Below, in pieces: positions 18,130 to 26,400 of a stretch of 64,000 bases of DNA. Position numbers and translations under genes: made by a program. Under the pieces are notes generated by a model, which saw nothing but the letters and a program-made list of their open reading frames with translations, did not search any database and had not been told where the DNA came from. The stretch spans positions 1,364,001 to 1,428,000 of the forward strand of contig CBDDLH010000016.1 in NCBI GenBank assembly GCA_965230565.1. The letters are read 5' to 3'. Position 1 is the first letter of the stretch, and the number at the start of each line of letters is the position of its first letter. The stretch is from BCD1 sp965230565 (GTDB taxonomy: Bacteria; Bacteroidota; Bacteroidia; Chitinophagales; Saprospiraceae).

Positions 18130-19221
18130 TCATACAGCCATTTGGAAGGCCTTTTGTTCCTGAAGGTAATAACTGTAATTTTCCTTAACCACTATATCCA
18201 ATGGCAGGTACTGTGTTTTGTCGACCGGTTGTTTCAATATGAAGTGATTAAATAAGTTCATCACAGCATAATACCCCTGTTGTACTGCATTCTGGTTGAT
18301 GAGGAAATTGATTTTTTCTGTTTCCAGAAAATCGAGGTTGGCAGGAATAAGGTCAAATCCCACGATCTTCACATGATCGATATGAGAAGGATCTATTACG
18401 GATGCTAATCTGTAAGCCCTTGAGTTAGTAACGAATATACCAACAAGATCAGGATGTTGAGCCAGTAACTCATCCACAAATTCTGAGAGCCTGCACTCAT
18501 CCTCAAAATCCTCAAAATCGTATTTCTCAATTTCAACCTGGTGCTTCATACTTTTTTCAAAATATTGCCGAAACCCCATTTCTTTATCCACCAGGTGTTG
18601 AGCATTATAACTGCCCTTTTCCAGGTTGATGATGATGACCGTTGAATCTTCGTCCAATCCGAAATCCAGCAATCTTGCGGCAAGCACTCCGCTCTGGAAA
18701 GAGTCCTGGCCAATATAACAAAGGGAATCTTTATGATCGATACGGGTATTGATCATGACATTGGGAATGCCTTTTTCGTGGCAAAGGTTCAGCAGAATTT
18801 TTGCCTCTTTGGTGAACATTGGCGGAAAAAGAATGGCATCCGGATTATCTGCAATCATTTCATCCGCCTTTTGCAGAAAACTTTGAGGATTAAAAAGATC
18901 AAATAAGTAATAAGAAATCACCACTCCATAATGGGAAACAGACTCTTCTGCATTTTCCACACCTGAAAGGGGATCAAGCCAATAAGGATCATAAGCCGGA
19001 TCAGGTAAGAGCGCTCCAATTCTAAAGGTTTTATTATAAGCCAGGGCGCTTGCGATTACATTTCTTTTGTACCCCAACTCTTCCATAACCTTTAGAACCT
19101 TTAGCTCGGCTTTCTTTGAAACATTACCTCTTTTGTGAATTACACGATCTACAGTGCCTGTAGAAACACCGGCTTTTTCAGCGATATCCTTAATCCTTAT
19201 TGGTTTTTTCATATTATCCAT
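18130..19221 (-). CDS. LacI-family transcriptional regulator
   Basis: The protein has 363 residues. The N-terminal LacI helix-turn-helix is clear ('IRIKDIAEKAGVSTGTVDRVIHKRGNVSKKA'), with a hinge helix 'RNVIASALAY' and a periplasmic-binding-protein-like sensor domain ('FRIGALLPDP', 'GVLAARLLDFG', 'IVGFDLIPANL'). A shorter start at the ATG at 19212 is equally possible. It is divergent from the NagB-PIG-L gene, and the 229-bp gap holds two CpG-centred palindromes suited to LacI-type binding. The likely role is repression of the amino-sugar locus to its right, relieved by a sugar or sugar phosphate. The effector is inferred from the neighbours. Confidence 0.9.
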   Translation of the reverse strand: MDNMKKPIRIKDIAEKAGVSTGTVDRVIHKRGNVSKKAELKVLKVMEELGYKRNVIASALAYNKTFRIGALLPDPAYDPYWLDPLSGVENAEESVSHYGVVISYYLFDLFNPQSFLQKADEMIADNPDAILFPPMFTKEAKILLNLCHEKGIPNVMINTRIDHKDSLCYIGQDSFQSGVLAARLLDFGLDEDSTVIIINLEKGSYNAQHLVDKEMGFRQYFEKSMKHQVEIEKYDFEDFEDECRLSEFVDELLAQHPDLVGIFVTNSRAYRLASVIDPSHIDHVKIVGFDLIPANLDFLETEKINFLINQNAVQQGYYAVMNLFNHFILKQPVDKTQYLPLDIVVKENYSYYLQEQKAFQMAV

Positions 19222-19300
19222 TCAATAATAAGGTTGATATTCAACCCTTTAAAATAACATGGTTGGCTTTGCTAATTACAGCAAATTTAATAAAAAAACC

Positions 19301-19312
19301 GTGTGCGCACAC
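19301..19312. promoter_or_regulatory. LacI-type operator candidate O1
   Basis: GTGTGCGCACAC is a perfect 12-bp palindrome with a central CG step, as in LacI/GalR operators. It lies between the divergent regulator and NagB-PIG-L genes. Its centre is 31 bp, about three helical turns, from the second palindrome. Confidence 0.7.
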
Positions 19313-19330
19313 AATAATTGAAAAAAAATT

Positions 19331-19344
19331 TGTGTGCGTACACA
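19331..19344. promoter_or_regulatory. LacI-type operator candidate O2
   Basis: TGTGTGCGTACACA is a 14-bp palindrome with one mismatched pair in each half and the same GTGTGCG half-site as O1. It is the copy closer to the NagB-PIG-L start (106 bp upstream), where binding would block a rightward promoter. Confidence 0.68.
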
Positions 19345-19449
19345 GTTTTGAAAAATTTTTTCCTAATTTTACACAACCAATACTACAAACAACACCAACC
19401 TCAAACCACCGTCAGTTTATTTTGTTGCGTAAAAATCATTTAGCCAGTT

Positions 19450-21393
19450 ATGACTAATAGCGTTAAACCATTAAATTCACCTGACCTAAAATATCAGCTT
19501 AAAACCTGTGAAAAATTGCCGGTCACCATTTGGGAGCAATCTAAAGATGCTTCTGTTCATGTTGCCAAATCCATAGCTCTGGCCATTCGCCAAAAGCAAC
19601 AGGATGGTGAAAATCTGGTGTTAGGTCTTGCCACAGGGTCCTCCCCTATTAAAATTTATGACGAACTGGTTAGGATGCATAAGGAAGAAGATCTGAGTTT
19701 CCACAATGTGATCACCTTTAATCTGGATGAATATTTTCCGATGTCCCCCGAATCACATCTTAGTTATGTGTATTTCATGAATGAATACCTTTTTAATCAT
19801 GTAGACATTAAACCGGAAAATATCCATATCCCGGACGGCACCATACCTATGGAAGAATGGGAAGTATACTGCGAAGAATACGAGAAAAAAATCGACATGG
19901 CGGGCGGGCTAGACATTCAGCTCCTGGGTATTGGTAGAACCGGACACATTGGTTTCAACGAACCGGGCTCCTGGGAAGATTCGCAAACCCGCCTGGTAAA
20001 GCTGGATGCCATCACCAGAAGGGATGCGGCCGCAGATTTTATGGGGAAGGAAAATGTTCCTTATCGTGCAATTACAATGGGGATCTCCAGTATTATGAAA
20101 GCCAAGGCCATTTACCTTTTGGCATGGGGGCAACATAAAGCAGAAGTGCTCAAGGAAGCTGTAGAAGGAGAAATTTCATCCAACATACCTGCCACCTTCC
20201 TTCAAAAACATCCGAATGTCAAAGTTTTAGTGGATAAAGGTGCTGCAGAAGACCTCACCCGAATCAAAACCCCCTGGACAGTGGGAATTTGTAACTGGAC
20301 AGACAGCCTTATTTGTAAGGCCGTTGTATGGTTATCCCAAAAAGTGAACAAACCCATCCTCAAACTCACTGACGAGGATTATAGTGAAAACGGGTTGAGC
20401 GATCTGATCATTGAATACGCCTCCAGCTACAGCATTAACATTCAGATTTTCAACCGTTTACAACATACCATCACGGGTTGGCCTGGTGGAAAACCCAATG
20501 CAGATGATACCCATCGTCCTGAAAGAAGGGAGCCTTCCAAAAAACGTGCGATCATTTTCAGCCCGCACCCTGATGACGATGTGATCTCCATGGGAGGAAC
20601 ATTCCTCCGGCTGGTGGAACAGGGACATGAAGTGCACGTGGTTTACCAAACTTCCGGAAACATTGCCGTTCACGACCACGATGCCCTGCGCTATATAGAA
20701 TTCATGAAGGAGTACGTTGATCTGGAATCCATTGATTGTAAAGAAATCGATAAAGTTTCCAAAGACACTGCAAAATTCTTACGAAAGAAAAAACTCAACC
20801 AGGTTGATTCCCAGACCCTTAGGACAATAAAAGGACTTATCAGAAGGGGTGAAGCAAGAGCAGGAGCCCGTTTTTGCGGACTACCGGACAGCAACATCCA
20901 TTTCCTCGATATGCCTTTTTATGAAACAGGTGGTAAAAGGAAGAAACCTATTGGCAAAGCAGATATTGATATTGTGGCTGAAATCATTGAACGCATACAG
21001 CCTCATCAGGTTTATGCGGCAGGTGATTTAGCTGATCCTCATGGTACCCACAGAGTTTGTCTGGATGCCATTTTTGCAGCTTTTGAGAAACTCAGAAGTA
21101 AAAAATGGATGAAGGACTGCTGGTTATGGCTTTACCGCGGGGCATGGCACGAGTGGCCAACCCATGAAATCGAAATGGCTGTTCCCCTTAGCCCTCAGGA
21201 ATTATACAAAAAGCGGAAAGCCATTTTCATGCATCAATCACAGAAAGACCATCCTCCCTTCCCGGGTTCAGATGAAAGAGAATTTTGGCAAAGAGCGGAA
21301 GAGAGAAACAGAGATACGGCAAAAATCTACAGAGACCTCGGCCTGGCCGAATACGAAGCCATCGAAGCTTTTGCCCGATGGAAATTTACATAG
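19450..21393 (+). CDS. nagB: Glucosamine-6-phosphate deaminase-like / PIG-L deacetylase fusion
   Basis: The protein has 647 residues in two domains. Residues ~20-280 are NagB-like: 'LGLATGSSPIKIYDELV', 'NLDEYFP' (Asp93) and 'IGRTGHIGFNEPGS' with His166 and Glu171. Residues ~365-640 are PIG-L/LmbE-like: 'SPHPDDDVISMGG' (373-377) and 'DPHGTHR' near 529-535, the zinc site of N-deacetylases. Together they could deacetylate and then deaminate amino-sugar phosphate to fructose-6-phosphate. Where E. coli NagB has catalytic Asp141 in 'NDGH', this protein has Thr164 ('RTGH'). The fusion is known in Bacteroidota, and the substitution may be a subfamily trait. It is the first gene rightward of the LacI operators and 47 bp before susC. 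Confidence 0.88.
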   Translation: MTNSVKPLNSPDLKYQLKTCEKLPVTIWEQSKDASVHVAKSIALAIRQKQQDGENLVLGLATGSSPIKIYDELVRMHKEEDLSFHNVITFNLDEYFPMSPESHLSYVYFMNEYLFNHVDIKPENIHIPDGTIPMEEWEVYCEEYEKKIDMAGGLDIQLLGIGRTGHIGFNEPGSWEDSQTRLVKLDAITRRDAAADFMGKENVPYRAITMGISSIMKAKAIYLLAWGQHKAEVLKEAVEGEISSNIPATFLQKHPNVKVLVDKGAAEDLTRIKTPWTVGICNWTDSLICKAVVWLSQKVNKPILKLTDEDYSENGLSDLIIEYASSYSINIQIFNRLQHTITGWPGGKPNADDTHRPERREPSKKRAIIFSPHPDDDVISMGGTFLRLVEQGHEVHVVYQTSGNIAVHDHDALRYIEFMKEYVDLESIDCKEIDKVSKDTAKFLRKKKLNQVDSQTLRTIKGLIRRGEARAGARFCGLPDSNIHFLDMPFYETGGKRKKPIGKADIDIVAEIIERIQPHQVYAAGDLADPHGTHRVCLDAIFAAFEKLRSKKWMKDCWLWLYRGAWHEWPTHEIEMAVPLSPQELYKKRKAIFMHQSQKDHPPFPGSDEREFWQRAEERNRDTAKIYRDLGLAEYEAIEAFARWKFT

Positions 21394-21440
21394 GAAACGA
21401 AAATTGACTTAATAAAAATTCTAATCAAATCAATCGTATT

Positions 21441-24400
21441 ATGAAAAAAAACCTATTACTCACCTTTATGCTAATTGTTTTTGCAATAGCAACAGGGTGG
21501 TCTCAGATTACAGTTTCAGGTACAGTTACTTCCGAAAGTGGTGAAACGCTATTCGGGGTAAATATCCTGGAAGCAGGTACTTCCAATGGTGCCGTAACAG
21601 ATTTTGACGGTAATTTCGAAATGCGTTGCGCGGAAGATGCAACACTTGTATTCTCCCTTACAGGTTTCGAAACCCAGAATATCGAAGTGGGGGGCCGTAC
21701 AACCATCAATGTGGTCATGGCAGAAGGTGTACAACTCGACGAAGTTGTAGTTACTGCCCTGGGTATCTCCAGAGAAAAGAAAGCCCTGGGATACGCTATC
21801 ACGGAAGTGGACGGTAGCGAAATTTCCGAAGCCAAGGAAAGTAACGTTATCAACCAACTTGCCGGTAGAGTTGCCGGTTTGACCATCACACAGTCTACAG
21901 CTGGACCAGGTTCCGGTTCACGTGTGATTATCCGTGGTAACAACTCTCTCGGAGGAAACAACCAGCCATTGTATGTCGTGGACGGTATCCCAATGGACAA
22001 CTCCGGATATGGTTCTGCTAATGGAAGTGGTACTGCCAACTACCGCAGATCTGATTACGGTACTGGTATTTCCGACTTGAACGCTGATGATATTGCGTCC
22101 ATTTCTGTACTGAAAGGACCTAATGCTGCAGCCCTTTACGGATCAAGAGCCGCCAATGGTGTTATCCTGATCACAACAAAAAAAGGTACTGCACGTAAAG
22201 GTCTAGGAGTTACTTACTCCGGACACTTTGACATTTCAAGTCCGATGTTATTACCTGAGTTGCAAAACGAATACGGTATGGGTACTAATGGAGGTGTTCC
22301 TGAAGTTTTCGATGACTTAATCGGCGCTTCCGGATCCTGGGGAGCTAAACTTGATGGTTCCACCAAGCCTTACTGGACAGGAGAAGGAGATACTAAAGCT
22401 TACAGCGCCCAGCCTGACAATGTTAAGAATTTCTTCAGAAATGGTACAAACTGGGTAAACACACTGTCGTTTGAAGGTGGTAATGAAAATTCTTCCTTCC
22501 GTTTCTCCTATTCTAATACGGACACCAAGTCTGTTTTGGAAAACTCCGGATTGCAGCGAAACAATTTCAACTTACGTGCGACTTCAAGAATGGGAGACAA
22601 ACTCACACTTGATGCCAAGGTGACTTATTTCCAGCAGGAAGCTCAAAACCGACCAGATCAGGGTACAGAAGGTATCATGGCCTATGTTTATGACATTCCT
22701 AGAAATATTCCTATTGAAGATCTTCAGGATTACCAAAATCCTGATTTCTCACCAATTTCCTATAATTCACTAGGTAGCAACCCTTACTGGATTCTGAATG
22801 CTGACAGAAATGATGATACTCGTAACCGTATCCAGGGTTTTGCCAAAGCTACTTACCAACTAACCGAAAACCTGTCAATTTTTGGTAGGATAGGAACGGA
22901 TTATACCAACCAAAATATTGAATACGTAAATGGTTACGGTCACTGGTTCTACAGTCAAGGTAGATTTAGCTTTAACGACTATAAAAATTCTGAAACCAAT
23001 GCAGATATTTTGCTGATGTACAACGGCAGATTGACAGATGATATTGGTTTGACTGTTAATGTTGGTGCAAACAAAATGCTCGCCACCAGTTCATCTCAGG
23101 GTGTAAGTGGTGCTGATTTCAAAATACCAACTAAAGCTACTGTTACCAGCGCAAGCCAGTTGACTCCAAGATATAATCAACTTACCAAGAAGAGGATACA
23201 CTCCGTTTACGGAAATGCTTCTTTGAGCTTCAAAGACTTTATTTATCTCGACCTGACGGCTCGTAATGACTGGTCTTCTACGCTTCCTGAAGACAACTGG
23301 TCTTACTTCTACCCATCAGCAAGTTTATCCGTAGTATTCAGTGAATTAGTTAATTCTGATTTCCTCAACTACGGTAAAGTTCGTTTCAGTTATGCCAATG
23401 TAGGTAGTGATACAGACCCATTCTTGTTGTTAAATACATACAGCCTTGATGGTGACAGCTACGATGATCTCGTGATCCTTTCAGCCAGTTCTATTCAGCG
23501 TAATCCTGACCTTAGACCGGAGCAGACTTCTTCCTTGGAATTTGGTGTGGAATTCAGAGTAATGAACAACAGAGTTTACGGTGACCTGTCTCTCTATCAA
23601 AATGAGACCATTGACCTGATCACCACTGTACCGGTAGCCCCTGCTACAGGATTTTCATCCAAATTCACTAACGTTGGTAATATCACTAATCAGGGTGTTG
23701 AGGTATTACTCGGATTTGTTCCTGTTAAATCGGCTGATTTCAACTGGGATGTTTCATTGAACTTTGCCAAGAACAAAAATACATTGGTTGAATTGTTCGA
23801 AGGTTTGGATAACTTTGTTTTCAGTACCAACAATGCTGGTAACGTAACAGTCCAGGCAACTGTAGAAGGTGCCGAAGTCAACGGTGAAGTTGTTGAAAAC
23901 GCAGGATTTGGTGACATTTACGGTGTGGATTACCTCAGAAATGAAAATGGTGATATCATCGTTAGTGCGGAAGGGTTCCCACAAAGAACAAGCGAGAAGG
24001 TTTACTTAGGAAACTACCAGCCTGATTGGGTTGGAGGTTTGAGCAGTGCCTTGACTTACAAAGGATTGACATTCAGATTCCTGATCGATGCTCGTATTGG
24101 CGGACAATTGTATGCCGGTACAGATGCTGGATTAGACGGAGCAGGTGTTTCTACCAGATCACTCGAATATCGTGAATCAGGTATCGTTGTAGATGGTGTA
24201 GTGAATACAGGTACGGATGAAAATCCTGTATGGACACCTAACTCTACATCTATAACCGCTCAGGAATACTGGGGTAATTACTCAGGTACTCCGTCTAATT
24301 ACATTTTCGATCAAACAAATATTCGTTTGAGAGAAGTTGGATTGAATTACACCCTACCGAGAAGTATGTTCGAAAATATTTTCATCGAATCTGTAAATAT

Positions 24401-24557
24401 TGGTGTTGTTGGAAGAAATCTCTTCTTCCTTAAAAATGATTTAGGTAACTTTGATCCTGAATCAAGTTACAGTACCAGTAACTTTGCTCAGGGTATGTTG
24501 TACTACAACCTGCCTACGCTGAAGAGTTTTGGTGTTAATCTGAATGTTAAGTTTTAA
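21441..24557 (+). CDS. susC: SusC/RagA-family TonB-dependent outer-membrane transporter
   Basis: The protein has 1038 residues. Signal peptide to 'GWSQ', then a carboxypeptidase-regulatory-like domain (~22-105, 'ISGTVTSESGETLFGVNI'-like), then the TonB box/plug boundary 'LDEVVVTALGISREKKALGYA'. The plug carries 'VIIRGNNSLGGNNQPLYVVDG' and 'ISVLKGPNAAALYGSRAANGVI', signatures of SusC. The beta-barrel ends with '...LPTLKSFGVNLNVKF', with a terminal aromatic as needed for outer-membrane assembly. It imports oligosaccharides with SusD as the lid; with NagB and GH20 neighbours, chitin- or N-glycan-derived GlcNAc oligomers are the likely cargo (inference). The following susD gene starts 18 bp downstream. 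Confidence 0.95.
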   Translation: MKKNLLLTFMLIVFAIATGWSQITVSGTVTSESGETLFGVNILEAGTSNGAVTDFDGNFEMRCAEDATLVFSLTGFETQNIEVGGRTTINVVMAEGVQLDEVVVTALGISREKKALGYAITEVDGSEISEAKESNVINQLAGRVAGLTITQSTAGPGSGSRVIIRGNNSLGGNNQPLYVVDGIPMDNSGYGSANGSGTANYRRSDYGTGISDLNADDIASISVLKGPNAAALYGSRAANGVILITTKKGTARKGLGVTYSGHFDISSPMLLPELQNEYGMGTNGGVPEVFDDLIGASGSWGAKLDGSTKPYWTGEGDTKAYSAQPDNVKNFFRNGTNWVNTLSFEGGNENSSFRFSYSNTDTKSVLENSGLQRNNFNLRATSRMGDKLTLDAKVTYFQQEAQNRPDQGTEGIMAYVYDIPRNIPIEDLQDYQNPDFSPISYNSLGSNPYWILNADRNDDTRNRIQGFAKATYQLTENLSIFGRIGTDYTNQNIEYVNGYGHWFYSQGRFSFNDYKNSETNADILLMYNGRLTDDIGLTVNVGANKMLATSSSQGVSGADFKIPTKATVTSASQLTPRYNQLTKKRIHSVYGNASLSFKDFIYLDLTARNDWSSTLPEDNWSYFYPSASLSVVFSELVNSDFLNYGKVRFSYANVGSDTDPFLLLNTYSLDGDSYDDLVILSASSIQRNPDLRPEQTSSLEFGVEFRVMNNRVYGDLSLYQNETIDLITTVPVAPATGFSSKFTNVGNITNQGVEVLLGFVPVKSADFNWDVSLNFAKNKNTLVELFEGLDNFVFSTNNAGNVTVQATVEGAEVNGEVVENAGFGDIYGVDYLRNENGDIIVSAEGFPQRTSEKVYLGNYQPDWVGGLSSALTYKGLTFRFLIDARIGGQLYAGTDAGLDGAGVSTRSLEYRESGIVVDGVVNTGTDENPVWTPNSTSITAQEYWGNYSGTPSNYIFDQTNIRLREVGLNYTLPRSMFENIFIESVNIGVVGRNLFFLKNDLGNFDPESSYSTSNFAQGMLYYNLPTLKSFGVNLNVKF

Positions 24558-24575
24558 TCAAAAAAATCTATTGAC

Positions 24576-26273
24576 ATGCGAAAATATAATATAATATTCA
24601 TCCTTTTCCTGGTCTTTGGGTTTACAGCCTGTACCGAAGACTTTGTGGAAATCAATACAAATCCAAACGCCATTACGGCTGAAGAGGCTAGTGCAGCCTA
24701 CTTCCTGCCTAAGGCTCAGTACAAATTATTCTCCCCTGACCGTTATCCTTACTGGCGTGGGCCTTTGATCCATGCAGATCGTTATGCCGGGTATTACACT
24801 TTTGGCTTCCACAACAGTTGGTGGAATGACGGTTTGGGCTACACCTTCCATGGTGGATATACAGATGCTACCTGGGCCAATATGTTCGGTAACTATTTTG
24901 GATATATCAATACGTATCTGTTGTTAACTCAGCCCGGTGGAGATTTTGAAAATGAGTTAAGCCACGCTGTTGGTTTAATCCTCAAAGCTCTTTACTACCA
25001 GCAGTATACTGATGTATTTGGTATGATCCCTTATTCAGAAGCCGGGGATCCGGAAATTCTTTTGCCAAAATTCGACAGCCAGAAGGATATTTATAAAGGT
25101 GCTCTTGCCGATCTGACTACAGCAATGGAAACTATTGGAGATGCTGAAAAAACAGGTGATGGTGTTGAAGATATTTCAACCAACGACCTGTTCTTTGAAG
25201 GCGACTTGCAGCAATGGAAGGCTTTTGCCAATAGTATCAGATTGCGGATGGCGCTAAGAGCTCTTGACGCTGATGGAGACGACTTCGCCTCTGGTGAAAT
25301 AAATAAAGCTTTGGCAGAGGATTTACTCGAAGCAGGAAATGGAGCAGTTATGATAGAAGATAACGAGATCTCCGAATGGAATGCCTGCTCTTATGGCGAC
25401 ATCTGGCATGCATTTGGCGCGGGTGGAAATTGGAAATTGAGTCAAACATTGGTTAACTACCTCAGAGATTATGACGATCCACGCCTGAGCATTTATGCCA
25501 AGCCAGCCGGAGGTGGAGAAGTGAAATTGGTTCGTCCAAATGCAGCAGACGATCAGGAAGGTTATGACCTCTTTCCTAAGCGTTTAAATTATATCACTGC
25601 CGTTTTAGATGAAGCAGGTGCAGATTATTCCGTCACCGTTGATGCTGATTCTACATGGATTGATCTGGTTGGTGACACCTACTACATTGGTCAACCTACC
25701 AGGTTGAACGGTGGAATCAAGGCACTTGCCAGATATGAATTCTTCTCGGATCCTTCTGACTACATTCTTGGAGAAAGCAAAACAGACCCTAACGTTGCTC
25801 CTGAAATAGTCATGTCTACAGCAGAGGTTTACTTCCTTAGAGCAGAAGCCGCGGTTAAAGGTTTTGGAACAGAAGATGCTAATGCAATGTTCCAGGCAGG
25901 TATCCGTGCCTCTATGCAGTTCTGGGGAGTTGACGATGGTGCTATTGACGCATACCTCGGAGCTTCAGATCTTGCTGTTTTGAATGGTAGTGATGAGGAA
26001 AACATGGAAAAAATCGCTATCCAAAAATGGATCGCCCAATATACCGATGGTTTTGAAGGTTGGGCAACCGTTAGAGATTCCGGTTACCCTTCACAATTAG
26101 CTGCCGGAGTAGAAGATGCTGACCTCTTCTCATTAGGAGATATCAATGGTGCATACCCACAGCGTATGCAGTATGGTGGTAGCGCTTATAATACCAACGG
26201 AGCCAACGTAGATGCAGCCAACGCAGCCCAGGGTGATGACAAGCAGGATACGAAATTGTGGTGGGCCAAATAA
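24576..26273 (+). CDS. susD: SusD/RagB-family nutrient-binding lipoprotein
   Basis: The protein has 565 residues. The signal peptide ends with lipobox 'GFTAC' (Cys19), then 'TEDFVEINTNPNAIT', characteristic of the SusD-like group 2 family. The body is helical with TPR-like segments ('VGLILKALYYQQYTDVFGMIPYSEA', 'RLRMALRALDADG'), and the C-terminal region shows 'VYFLRAEAAVKGFG' and 'QRMQYGGSAYNTN', also typical. It sits on the cell surface over the SusC channel and binds glycan. It is 18 bp after susC and followed by a rho-independent terminator 58 bp after its stop. Confidence 0.94.
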   Translation: MRKYNIIFILFLVFGFTACTEDFVEINTNPNAITAEEASAAYFLPKAQYKLFSPDRYPYWRGPLIHADRYAGYYTFGFHNSWWNDGLGYTFHGGYTDATWANMFGNYFGYINTYLLLTQPGGDFENELSHAVGLILKALYYQQYTDVFGMIPYSEAGDPEILLPKFDSQKDIYKGALADLTTAMETIGDAEKTGDGVEDISTNDLFFEGDLQQWKAFANSIRLRMALRALDADGDDFASGEINKALAEDLLEAGNGAVMIEDNEISEWNACSYGDIWHAFGAGGNWKLSQTLVNYLRDYDDPRLSIYAKPAGGGEVKLVRPNAADDQEGYDLFPKRLNYITAVLDEAGADYSVTVDADSTWIDLVGDTYYIGQPTRLNGGIKALARYEFFSDPSDYILGESKTDPNVAPEIVMSTAEVYFLRAEAAVKGFGTEDANAMFQAGIRASMQFWGVDDGAIDAYLGASDLAVLNGSDEENMEKIAIQKWIAQYTDGFEGWATVRDSGYPSQLAAGVEDADLFSLGDINGAYPQRMQYGGSAYNTNGANVDAANAAQGDDKQDTKLWWAK

Positions 26274-26330
26274 CAACCATGCAGACAAACCAACGCTTAA
26301 ACCACTATAAGTTATTAGAATAAAATCCCG

Positions 26331-26358
26331 CGGGGTGACATCCAGTCACCCCGTTTTT
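26331..26358 (+). terminator. Rho-independent terminator after susD
   Basis: CGGGGTGAC (26331-26339) pairs perfectly with GTCACCCCG (26345-26353) around a 5-base loop and is followed by TTTTTATTT. It ends the susCD transcript, so the hexosaminidase gene 43 bp further on may be read through or have its own promoter. Confidence 0.85.
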
Positions 26359-26400
26359 ATTTAACATACTTCCTTTTCTTTAATTCAATAATCGATACTC

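Noticed and set aside
21503..22039. 178-codon minus-strand frame inside susC
   Set aside because: It is a shadow of the conserved SusC plug region on the plus strand.
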